Source: Nocardia nova SH22a
GTDB taxonomy: Bacteria; Actinomycetota; Actinomycetes; Mycobacteriales; Mycobacteriaceae
Direction of reading: 5' to 3'
Length of the DNA stretch: 64,000 nt
Assembly: GCF_000523235.1 (NCBI RefSeq)
Contig: NZ_CP006850.1
Span: 7,998,001-8,062,000, forward strand
A model generated the notes under the pieces. It did not search any database. It worked only from the letters and a program-made list of their open reading frames with translations, and was not told where the DNA came from. Of this stretch, positions 17,176 through 24,833 are shown piece by piece. The position numbers and the translations under genes are program-made. Numbering within the stretch: the stretch's first letter is position 1; every line of letters starts with the position of its first letter.

Positions 17176-17949
17176 CTATTCGCAGACCTGGTGGGAGAAC
17201 CCGAATTCAACGATGACGGCTGCCTGTGCCGGTGCGGATCGGTATCGGTTGTGCGGTACACCGGGAAAGGCGAAGACCGAGACGTGCTCGTTCTGGCGAT
17301 CCAGCCACCAGCCCGCGGTGCGGCAGGCGCGCCACCGGGGACCGATCAGGTCGTAGAACCCCTCCTCGCGTGCGGAACCGAATGTCCAGCCGCCGGAATC
17401 ACCCAGATGAGCGAGCACGCGGCTGGCCACCTGATCGTCGGGTGTGCCGTCGGCGGCGGCGATGGCGAAGGTGCGATAGCAGGAGGGGCCCGCGTCGGAG
17501 CCCTCGCAGTTGGTCGTGTCGTCGACGATTGTCAGGCCGGCGGGCAGGGGTAGCAGCAGTTCGGCGCCGGGGGTCGCGACGGCCTTGCCTCCGTAGGCTG
17601 GGTCACTCGCGAAGACACCGAGGTCGTCCAGCACGAAGTACAGCAGCACGAACACCGCCAGTACCCCGTACAGCCCGCCGAGCACCCGGGCGATCCAGTG
17701 CCGGACCCCGCCGCCGTCGGTGTCTGCCCAGTCCCAGATCAGTCCCGCCAGCAGCACCACGACACCGGCGGCGATCATCAGCACCTCGACACTGTGCTGA
17801 TAGTGGCGTACGCGCCACCCCCCGAACGCCACACCCAGCTCGGCCGCGGTCAGCACCGTCAACACCGCACCCACGCGCCACCGGGTGCGGGGCGCTCGCG
17901 CCGCGAGCAGCCAGCAGGCCAGCGGCACCAACAAGATCAGCCGAAACAC
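17176..17949 (-). CDS. Membrane protein with four helices and an outside domain, unknown
   Basis: 257 residues, ATG at 17949. Four hydrophobic segments (about 1-18, 26-45, 52-72, 87-107) are followed by a soluble part of about 145 residues with paired cysteines (NCEGSDAGPSCYR, and a later WRACRTAGWW), which probably faces outside. No family is recognised. It stands alone next to the tRNA and could belong to the island or be old chromosomal sequence. Confidence 0.6.
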   Translation of the reverse strand: MFRLILLVPLACWLLAARAPRTRWRVGAVLTVLTAAELGVAFGGWRVRHYQHSVEVLMIAAGVVVLLAGLIWDWADTDGGGVRHWIARVLGGLYGVLAVFVLLYFVLDDLGVFASDPAYGGKAVATPGAELLLPLPAGLTIVDDTTNCEGSDAGPSCYRTFAIAAADGTPDDQVASRVLAHLGDSGGWTFGSAREEGFYDLIGPRWRACRTAGWWLDRQNEHVSVFAFPGVPHNRYRSAPAQAAVIVEFGFSHQVCE

Positions 17950-18004
17950 GTCGCCAGTCTAAAGCGGCTGCCGGTGACCATCCGGTTTCGATGTTGTCAA
18001 CGGT

Positions 18005-18123
18005 GACCCGCAAGGGCGGCGCGGGCGGCTGTCGTACCGCCGCGCGGCGGAGATCCTCGAGGACCACACCACCGATTTCCCGCCCGGCCCATTCACGCTG
18101 CACCAACGGGTTCGGAGTCACGA
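18005..18123 (+). pseudogene. Tyrosine recombinase remnant
   Basis: The plus strand encodes GRLSYRRAAEILEDHT, then FTLHQ followed by RVRSHE. In actinobacterial phage-type integrases the C-terminal part has SYRRAAE... and TLHQLRHSALTH, where the RHS holds a catalytic Arg. Here the frame breaks right at that motif and nothing recognisable continues. The piece is too short to work. It supports a past integrase at the left side of the island. Confidence 0.4.
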
Positions 18124-18353
18124 AATTGCTGGCGTGACACCGCTGTTCTGGGAGCACGTCCTCCCCTGCCCTACGGCGAGGTCGAGCTCAACATGAACAA
18201 CCAGCACACCCTCAGCGGCAGTTGAGCCGGGTTCGGAGGTCGGTGTGCTCTGCGATGGTGACCGGCTCCCGGCTCCGGATTGTCGTGTGGCAGGTCGAGG
18301 CCATGCGGCGGCGGCTGATCTGGGTGCTGGTCATCGGTGCGCCAGCCGGTGGG

Positions 18354-19412
18354 TTACGGAAGTCGGTCACCTATCAATGCCGTCAGCGCGGTCAATGCGC
18401 CGGCTTCGGCTGCGCCAGGGACGATTGTTTGCAGGCACAGGATCGCTGAACGCAGTTCGCGATCTACCTCACGCAGTGCCCACGCTCGGGCGCCCGACTT
18501 CTCGACGTAGTGGGTGGCCTCGGTGATCTGCTCATCGGTGAGATTCCCAGCGGCCGTTCGGTAGAGGTGAGCCAGCCGGTGGCCTGCATCGGTATCGGAA
18601 GCAAGCGCGGCGACCACGGGCAGCGAAATTTTGCGCCGGCGCAGATCCGAACCAACCTGTTTGCCGGTGGTTTCCTGATCTCCCCAGATATCGAGCAGAT
18701 CATCGACGAGTTGAAATGCCATGCCGAGATGTGCGCCGAACCGACCCAGAATCCGACTGCGCTCCAGGTCGGCGCCACCGCACAACGCGCCCAACACACA
18801 CGCGCACTCCAGCAGGGCCGCGGTCTTGTCACGCGCCATGGTCACACACTGAGAAAGGGTTATGTCGCAATCGGTTTCGAACCGGACGTCGGCGTGTTCC
18901 CCCTCGATGAGCCGTTGGGCGGCGCGGACGAGTTCACCGGCCGCGGGTGCCGGACAGTCGCCGACCACCTGCATCGCGAGAAAGAACAAGGCATCGCCCG
19001 CGAGGATGGCGGACGGGACGTCGAAAGCCGCCCATATCGTGGGTCGGTCACGGCGCACGGGATCACCGTCGATGATGTCGTCGTGAATCAATGACGCGTT
19101 GTGGATCAGTTCCACCGCCACCGCCGCCGGTACGGCACCATCGGGGTGACCACCGACCGCGCGGGCGCATTCGAGAACCAGGGCCGCACGCAGCCCCTTG
19201 CCGCTACTTGCTGTCTCGATTGTGTTGTCGCCCCAACCGAAGTGGTACTCGCAGACCGGGCGGACCGACGCCCGAAGCGTGTTCATCGCGGCTCGCAGCG
19301 CCGGCCAGGTCAGTACTCGAGCATCGGCCAATACACGTCCGGCCGGAGCTGGTATCGGCCTGGGGGCCGATATGCGATCCGGCGGTGTCGATGTTGTAAT
19401 CCGTTCTGGCAT
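18354..19412 (-). CDS. Polyprenyl diphosphate synthase (GGPP synthase type)
   Basis: 352 residues. Joins isopentenyl diphosphate to allylic diphosphates to supply the prenyl chain of the nearby terpene synthase. The first Asp-rich motif DDIID is at residues 111-115 and the second DDLLD at 237-241, with GKGLRAALVL before the first, as in the family. The chain length cannot be read with certainty; small residues before the first motif (NASLIH) fit C20 or longer. A GAAGG ribosome site lies in the leader. It is divergent from the P450 and terpene synthase genes, with 176 bp between the starts. Confidence 0.85.
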   Translation of the reverse strand: MPERITTSTPPDRISAPRPIPAPAGRVLADARVLTWPALRAAMNTLRASVRPVCEYHFGWGDNTIETASSGKGLRAALVLECARAVGGHPDGAVPAAVAVELIHNASLIHDDIIDGDPVRRDRPTIWAAFDVPSAILAGDALFFLAMQVVGDCPAPAAGELVRAAQRLIEGEHADVRFETDCDITLSQCVTMARDKTAALLECACVLGALCGGADLERSRILGRFGAHLGMAFQLVDDLLDIWGDQETTGKQVGSDLRRRKISLPVVAALASDTDAGHRLAHLYRTAAGNLTDEQITEATHYVEKSGARAWALREVDRELRSAILCLQTIVPGAAEAGALTALTALIGDRLP

Positions 19413-19430
19413 AAGACCTTCAGTATGAAG

Positions 19431-19454
19431 AACCCTTCACACTTGGGAAGGGTT
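19431..19454. promoter_or_regulatory. Inverted repeat in the divergent terpene promoter region
   Basis: AACCCTTC and GAAGGGTT are perfect 8-base arms separated by eight bases. The repeat lies 19 bases upstream of the prenyl synthase start codon, within the region shared with the divergent P450 gene, so it is a candidate operator or a leader hairpin. Confidence 0.4.
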
Positions 19455-19588
19455 GTGACGGCTGACAGCTAGGATCACCCAGGTGCTCAACGTCATCCGC
19501 GATCAGCTCGCCGGGATCGACCTCACCCGCTACCGATCCCCCATCGCCTTGCGGTGGGGCCAACCGTCGACGTGATCCAGGAACGACC

Positions 19589-20917
19589 ATGACCATCCCC
19601 ACCGCGCCTGGCGCGCTACCAGTGCTGGGCCACATCCCGCAGTTGCTGCGTCGGCCACTCGGTTTCCTCACGACGCTGCCCGAATACGGCGATCTCGTGC
19701 GCGTCTGGTTGGGTCGCGTGCCCGCTGTGGTGGTGTGTGATGCGGACCTGACCCACCGGGTGCTGCGCGATGACCGCACCTTCGACAAGGGTGGACCGCT
19801 GTTCGATCGTGCCCGGGAAGTGTCCGCCAACGGCATCGTCACCTGCCCGCACGACCAGCACAGGCGGCAACGGCGCCTGTGTCAGCCCAGCTTTCACACC
19901 GCACGTCTCGAGAACTACGCGAGTGTGATGACCACCCGGATCGCCGAGGTCACCGGATCCTGGCAAGACGGGGAGATCCTCGACGTGCCCGACCAGATGA
20001 GGACGCTGACCAACCGGATCGCGGTCGAAACGCTGTTCTCCGATGAACTGTCGCCCCGTACGCGCGAACAAGCACTCGACGACCTCAGCGTCATCGCCAC
20101 CGGCACGTACCCGCGTATGCTCACCCCACGGTCCCTGGACTGGCTGCCGACTCCGGCCAACCGCCGCTACCGGAAGGCCCGCATTCGTCTGCGCCGGACC
20201 CTGGACGGCATCATCGCCGACCGCCGCGCTCATGACGACCTCGACTACGGCGACCTGCTGTCGACCCTGCTGTCCGCCCGCGACGCTCGCGATGACGACC
20301 GGGGCCTGATCGACGCCGAGATCTATGACCAGGTGCTGTCGTTCTTCGGCGCCGGGTCGGAGACCACCGCAGCGAATCTGACCATGGCGCTGCACCTTCT
20401 GGCCGGCCACCCCGGCATCGAACAACGACTGCGCAGCGAGGTCGACGCTACCCTCACCGGCAAGACAGCCACCTACGCCGACCTGCCCGGGCTGACACTG
20501 ACCAGCCGGGTCATCAATGAAACCATGCGACTGTGGCCGGCCGGCTGGATCCTCACCCGCACCACCACAATCGACACCGAACTCGGCGCACACCACATCA
20601 CCGCAGGCACCAACATCATTTACAGCCCCTACCTCATCCACCGCCTGCCGGACCTCTACCCCGCTCCGCACACCTTCGACCCCGACCGGTGGGATCCGGA
20701 GCGTCCCCAACCACCTCGATCGGCGTTCATTCCCTTCGGTGGTGGGGCCCGCAAATGTATCGGCGACCAATTCGGCCTCATCGAGAACACTCTCGCCCTG
20801 GCCACCATCGTCGCCCGCTGGCAGCTACGTTCTCTCCCCGGCCAATCCACCCACCTCGTTCGAGGCGCCACGCTGAGCGTGCGGCCACTGCGAATGCAGG
20901 CCACCGCCCGCCCGTGA
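19589..20917 (+). CDS. Cytochrome P450 of the terpene cluster
   Basis: 442 residues. Full P450 signature: I-helix FFGAGSETTAANL with the oxygen-activating Thr, K-helix ETMR (Glu311, Arg314), PERF-like region DPDRWDPERP, and heme loop FGGGARKCIGD with Cys390 as iron ligand. The Gly-rich FGGGxRxCxG form and the N-terminus resemble terpene-oxidising bacterial P450s such as CYP170 and CYP183 (PtlI). It probably hydroxylates the product of the cyclase at 21052; both genes face the same way, 134 bp apart. A redox partner is not encoded nearby. Confidence 0.85.
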   Translation: MTIPTAPGALPVLGHIPQLLRRPLGFLTTLPEYGDLVRVWLGRVPAVVVCDADLTHRVLRDDRTFDKGGPLFDRAREVSANGIVTCPHDQHRRQRRLCQPSFHTARLENYASVMTTRIAEVTGSWQDGEILDVPDQMRTLTNRIAVETLFSDELSPRTREQALDDLSVIATGTYPRMLTPRSLDWLPTPANRRYRKARIRLRRTLDGIIADRRAHDDLDYGDLLSTLLSARDARDDDRGLIDAEIYDQVLSFFGAGSETTAANLTMALHLLAGHPGIEQRLRSEVDATLTGKTATYADLPGLTLTSRVINETMRLWPAGWILTRTTTIDTELGAHHITAGTNIIYSPYLIHRLPDLYPAPHTFDPDRWDPERPQPPRSAFIPFGGGARKCIGDQFGLIENTLALATIVARWQLRSLPGQSTHLVRGATLSVRPLRMQATARP

Positions 20918-21051
20918 GCGCGATTCCCACTGCAGCCGTATCCGAGCACAACCGGCGCTCAGCGCCGAATGGCCGCCGAGGCCTCCCGGTCCGTCATGCC
21001 GCGCAGGCCGTATTCCGGTACATCACAACTTTTTCAGCGAAAGGTACGGCC

Positions 21052-22122
21052 ATGCCCGAACCGGCTCTCGACACCGTCTCCGACCCTATGAACGGAATGA
21101 AGCTGCCCCCGCTGTACTGCCCGTTCACGCCCACCACACACCCCGAGGCAGAACAGATCAACGCACAGGCAGTGGCTTGGTGGGAACGACACTCGGAATT
21201 TCCTGCCGATCCTGCGGCCCGAGCACGACTGCTGGGCGCCCGGGGCCCCGTGTGGGTAGCCAACAGCAGCCCGGACGCATCCGCGGAACGGCTCGCGGTG
21301 GTGGCGCCCTTCTTCATTTTCGCGTTTGCCATCGACGACTGGCTCGAAGGTCTCGACGATGCCGATGAGGTGGCCGATGCCTGCGGCATGCTGTGGCGGC
21401 AGATGACTGTCCCGGATCGGGCGATATTCGACGCGCCTATCGTGTCGTCGTGGTTGGGCATCATCGATGGATTCCGCAGGATCGCCACGCCCACGCAATA
21501 CCGACGGTGGGTGCACTATATGAGCGCCTTCTTCCATGGCACGGCGTGGGAGGCCCGCATCCACCGGCAGAGTTGTACGCCGGATCCGAACACCTACACC
21601 ACCCTCGCCCTGGGATCAGCCGGCGTCTTCGGGTTCGTTCCCCTGCCGGAGATCATTCACCAGCAAGAAGCCCTCGAGCATGAAATGGCCGACTCCGCCG
21701 TCATCGCGTTCATCGAATCGGCCGGACTGCTCATCAAATGGATCAACGACCTGTCCTCCTATGCGAAAGACCTGCTCGATGGCAGCAAAGACCAGGTCAC
21801 CAACCCGATCACAGTGCTCGCCAAGCACCTGCACTGTCCCCCGCAACAGGCCGTCGTCGAGCTCATACACCTCTGGAACCGCACGATGCAGCTCGTCGTC
21901 GCCCTGCGAGAGCAGCTTCTCCCCCAGGCCGGCCCAGGGCTCGCCCATGTGCTCGACGACACCGTAAACGGCATCGCCAACATCCTGACCTGGCACGACA
22001 ACAACCCCCGATACGCGATGATCGCCCGTGCGTTCTCCGTCACCGACCAACCACCCGCCGACCTGGACCTCACCCCGCCACCAATCCCGAGCATCGCATG
22101 GTGGTGGACACTCACACCCTAG
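21052..22122 (+). CDS. Class I terpene synthase
   Basis: 356 residues from ATG 21052; the frame runs open further upstream into the P450 gene but the ribosome site GCGAAAGG fits this start. The metal-binding motifs are present: Asp-rich DDWLE (95-99) and the NSE triad in NDLSSYAKD (Asn232, Ser236, Asp240), so it should ionise a prenyl diphosphate and cyclise it. The length and the single-domain layout are those of bacterial sesqui- or diterpene cyclases. A prenyl synthase and a P450 beside it complete a small pathway. The product cannot be predicted from the motifs. Confidence 0.85.
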   Translation: MPEPALDTVSDPMNGMKLPPLYCPFTPTTHPEAEQINAQAVAWWERHSEFPADPAARARLLGARGPVWVANSSPDASAERLAVVAPFFIFAFAIDDWLEGLDDADEVADACGMLWRQMTVPDRAIFDAPIVSSWLGIIDGFRRIATPTQYRRWVHYMSAFFHGTAWEARIHRQSCTPDPNTYTTLALGSAGVFGFVPLPEIIHQQEALEHEMADSAVIAFIESAGLLIKWINDLSSYAKDLLDGSKDQVTNPITVLAKHLHCPPQQAVVELIHLWNRTMQLVVALREQLLPQAGPGLAHVLDDTVNGIANILTWHDNNPRYAMIARAFSVTDQPPADLDLTPPPIPSIAWWWTLTP

Positions 22123-22585
22123 GCATTCCGCACACGCTGCACTGTCGAGAACACTCATTGATCGCGACGACGACAAGCCTCACTGCCACCTGGCGACCCA
22201 AGGGGCTGCCACGGATGACACGCTGTTGTCTGCGGCAGCATGAAACCCGGCCGGTGCCTCGTCGAACACCTTGCGGCGGCCGGTCGCGTTCAACTCGCGC
22301 AGCGTGTTCAGCGCGATCAGCGATGATCGCGCTGAACACGGATGGCATGGCCGTATTCTGCCTCTGCGCTGCTCCGGCGTGTTTCGCCGACCTCTTTCGG
22401 TGTCGCTGAGAGCGGCGCGTCTCTTCCCAAAGCGGGGGATATTCGTCGTGCTGACGATGCCTAGAATCCGAGCTGGCTATAGGCCGGTATGGTCCGCATC
22501 GGCTGCTCGGACGTGGGCCACGCCGCGGTGCCTGTCGGCCATGGGTTTACTCGGTTGTCCGCCGAGGCCGGTACAAGAAGGTTTC
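22123..22585. other. Gene-free stretch with transposase-like debris
   Basis: No convincing gene. On the minus strand around 22220-22320 a piece reads ALNTLRELNATGRRKVFDEAPAGF, reminiscent of the C-terminal region of TnpA-like transposases, but it is short and broken. The perfect hairpin at 22303-22340 lies inside it. Confidence 0.35.
22303..22340. repeat. Perfect 17-bp inverted repeat
   Basis: Arms CGTGTTCAGCGCGATCA and its exact complement, with the loop GCGA. It lies 181 bases after the terpene synthase stop. It could end that transcript, though no T-run follows, or be a mobile-element end. Confidence 0.55.
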
Positions 22586-23071
22586 ATGAGGATCCTCAGC
22601 AGTCGTTGTCGAAAGTTCGTCTATACCGTCACTACTCCGAGTCCAGCGGCTGTCGACCTGGATCCATTGTCGATCGGGACTGTGAATCGTTTCGACGAAT
22701 GCTTGTTCCTGATGGTCGGCGCGGAGCGAGAAGACGTCAGGCTCGGCAGCCGGCCGGTGAAGGTGATTCGTCGGACCATGACCAAGACCGCAGCGCAATG
22801 CGTAGTGATCAACGGTTTCTCGCATCTGGCGCACCCCTGCGATCGCCCGCACGCGGAAACCGCGTTGGACGTTCTGCAGACATTGACGGCCGCCCTCCAA
22901 GGACGTGGCATCTCGGTTCATCTGATGCCCTTCGGCTGGAACAAGAGGTGGACCGCCGAGGTGCTGGATGGCGAGTGGGAGCAGCGGGTGGATTATCTGA
23001 CGCCGAGCCCTCTGTCCAGCCAGCATGCCGCTGGGCCTACCTCGCCGATGCGTCACCATGCACCGATATAG
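22586..23071 (+). CDS. Free-standing threonyl-tRNA synthetase editing-domain protein
   Basis: 161 residues from ATG 22586 (AGAAGG upstream). The opening MRILSSRCRKFVYTV, the middle VINGFSHLAHPC..PHAETALDVLQ and the end VHLMPFGWNKRWTAEV match the layout of the archaeal ThrRS N-terminal editing domain (tRNA-Thr_ED, a D-aminoacyl-tRNA-deacylase-like fold), which removes serine wrongly attached to tRNA-Thr. In archaea the matching segments are a His-containing 'FAHLSSNL' and 'PFGWYK'. As a separate protein without synthetase it may proofread in trans. Lying between a terpene cluster and a toxin-like gene, it could give protection against a mistranslation stress; that is inference. Confidence 0.6.
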   Translation: MRILSSRCRKFVYTVTTPSPAAVDLDPLSIGTVNRFDECLFLMVGAEREDVRLGSRPVKVIRRTMTKTAAQCVVINGFSHLAHPCDRPHAETALDVLQTLTAALQGRGISVHLMPFGWNKRWTAEVLDGEWEQRVDYLTPSPLSSQHAAGPTSPMRHHAPI

Positions 23072-23276
23072 CGTGTTCACCGATGTCCCTCACCTGAGGA
23101 GCAGTACACCTCGGGGCTGTTCGAGCAGCGGCAACGAAGTCGCCTCGGTGGGAGCTGGCCGGCCAGGCGGCCCAGGTAACGCGATGTTGCGCCGCCAGAA
23201 AAACTCGATCCATAGCGTTGGTGCGGTCTTGATGGATTGTCCGTCAAGCGTTGGCGACGCGTTCTGTCGGCGGCGA

Positions 23277-23840
23277 ATGGGCAGGATCGGGATAGGCGGA
23301 ACATCGGCCGAGCGTCACGGTCTGCAGGTGACCAGGTTCGGCACTCCCGGCCTTCGGCTGCCGCCCGTTCGAGACTTCGTGGCAGCGGTGGACCGGGGGC
23401 TCACCAACTATCCGGTGATCGGTCTGGATACGGTCGCGGTGGCTGAGCTCGGTGGTGAACTCGGCATGGTGCGATGGAGTCGTGAACCGGGTGCCGACGG
23501 CGCCACCGGCTCGACAACGCTCGACCGGCACACCGCGCAAGAGCCAGCGGCAGCCGGCCCGCCCACCGAACCCGGCGGCGTAGCGCGCAAGCAGGCGCAA
23601 CGCGTCCTGATCGCCGAATACCTACGCCGGCAGCCGGACGGCACACTCGCCGAAGTGGTGAGCGATTACCGGGACTGGCGAGCCGGGTTGGCCGGGAATA
23701 CTTCGGCCCCAGGTGAATTCGATGTCGGTGAGGTGCTCGGAATCGCGTTCGCCGAGGTGGTTCAGCACGGTGCCGCGGCGGGCATACAGGCGAGATTGCT
23801 GCATGCGGTGCCGATCGCCGCGGCAGCTCGACCGGTGTAG
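23277..23840 (+). CDS. Unknown protein coupled to the giant gene
   Basis: 187 residues from ATG 23277; in-frame ATGs at 23232 and 23184 and further upstream make the start uncertain. It has a mixed alpha/beta start (LQVTRFGTPGLRLPPVRDFVAAVDRG), a disordered Thr/Pro/Ala middle (about 75-110) and a helical C-terminal part (RVLIAEYLRRQPDGTLAEVVSDYRDW). No family is recognised. Its stop is three bases before the GTG of the 3,996-residue protein, so they are probably translated together. A chaperone, secretion adaptor or immunity protein is possible. Confidence 0.5.
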   Translation: MGRIGIGGTSAERHGLQVTRFGTPGLRLPPVRDFVAAVDRGLTNYPVIGLDTVAVAELGGELGMVRWSREPGADGATGSTTLDRHTAQEPAAAGPPTEPGGVARKQAQRVLIAEYLRRQPDGTLAEVVSDYRDWRAGLAGNTSAPGEFDVGEVLGIAFAEVVQHGAAAGIQARLLHAVPIAAAARPV

Positions 23841-23843
23841 GCG

Positions 23844-24833
23844 GTGCCGGTGGACGATTCGTTGTTCAGCCGCGTCGTCGAGCTGCGGAACACCTTCGAA
23901 AGTCTGCCCGACATGGTGCGACGCCCGATCGAGATGGTGGTGTTCGGCGGAGAACTCCCGCGTGCCGACATCTCCGCCCTGCGCCGGATGGCCGCTGAGC
24001 TCCGAGCCCACTGCGAAGAGCTGGACGGACAGTCGAGGGATATCAAAGCGCTCCTCGCGCAAGAGGATTCGGTGGGCGAGCTGGCAAACCAGCTGCTCAA
24101 GGCATTGCATTCGTACGAGAAAGGCGCGGCTCAGCTCGGTGGCGACGTCGGCACCCTGGCCGACCAGGCGCAGGCGGCCGCCAACGACGCGGAGAAGTGG
24201 CTGTGCGTGATGTTCACGTTCGGCATCCAGTTGGCGTGGCGAATCTTCAGCATGGTGACCAGCGCTATGGCAACAGGTCCGGCCGGCGTGACTGCGGCGG
24301 CGCCGACCGTGGATATCATGCTGGTCGAGGGGCGTGGCGAAGTAACGGCGATGCGAGCTGCCCTGGTAGGGGCGATCGAGGAGGGCGCGGCGAAAGCGGC
24401 TGCCCGGCTGACCGCGCCGGGGGCCCTGCGGTTCGCCACCATGCTGGCCAAGGCAGCCGCGCTGCCCGCGGCCGTCGACGCGGGTGTTCAGGCGCTGCAG
24501 GTCGCCACCGGCGATCGCACCGCCGACATCATCGGATCGGATGGTTCGAATCCGACAGGTATCGATCTGAAGTCGATCGAAGTCGCGGCCCTGTCCGGCG
24601 CGGGTGGAGCGGTTGGAGGCATGGTCGCCGGCAAGTTCGCGCCGATGGTATTCCCCCGGATCGGCAGCAGTCGCTTGGCCATGGGCCTGGTGCACGGCAC
24701 CGTCGGCGCGATATCGGGTTTGGGCGCGGCATCGCTGGTGGCCGGTTGGCCACAGCACTACGACCAGATGCTGGCGCCGCTGCTGAACGGCGCTTTCGCC
24801 GGGGGTGTGTATTCCCGCAGCGGCGCCCCCACG
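23844..24833 (+). other. Domain: WXG100/CpnT-like N-terminus
   Basis: Residues 1-330 of the giant protein. Helical, with ELPRADISALRRMAAELR, LHSYEKGAAQLGGDVGTLA and a hydrophobic WLCVMFTFGIQLAWRIFSMV, then GIDLKSIEVAALSGAGGAVGG. This layout recurs at the front of large actinobacterial toxins (CpnT-type), where it directs export. No canonical W-x-G is seen. Confidence 0.5.

Noticed and set aside
19483..19575. Possible 30-residue peptide in front of the terpene-cluster P450 (GTG start)
   Set aside because: No ribosome site or hydrophobic or leader-like pattern; only an open stretch between the promoters and the P450 start.
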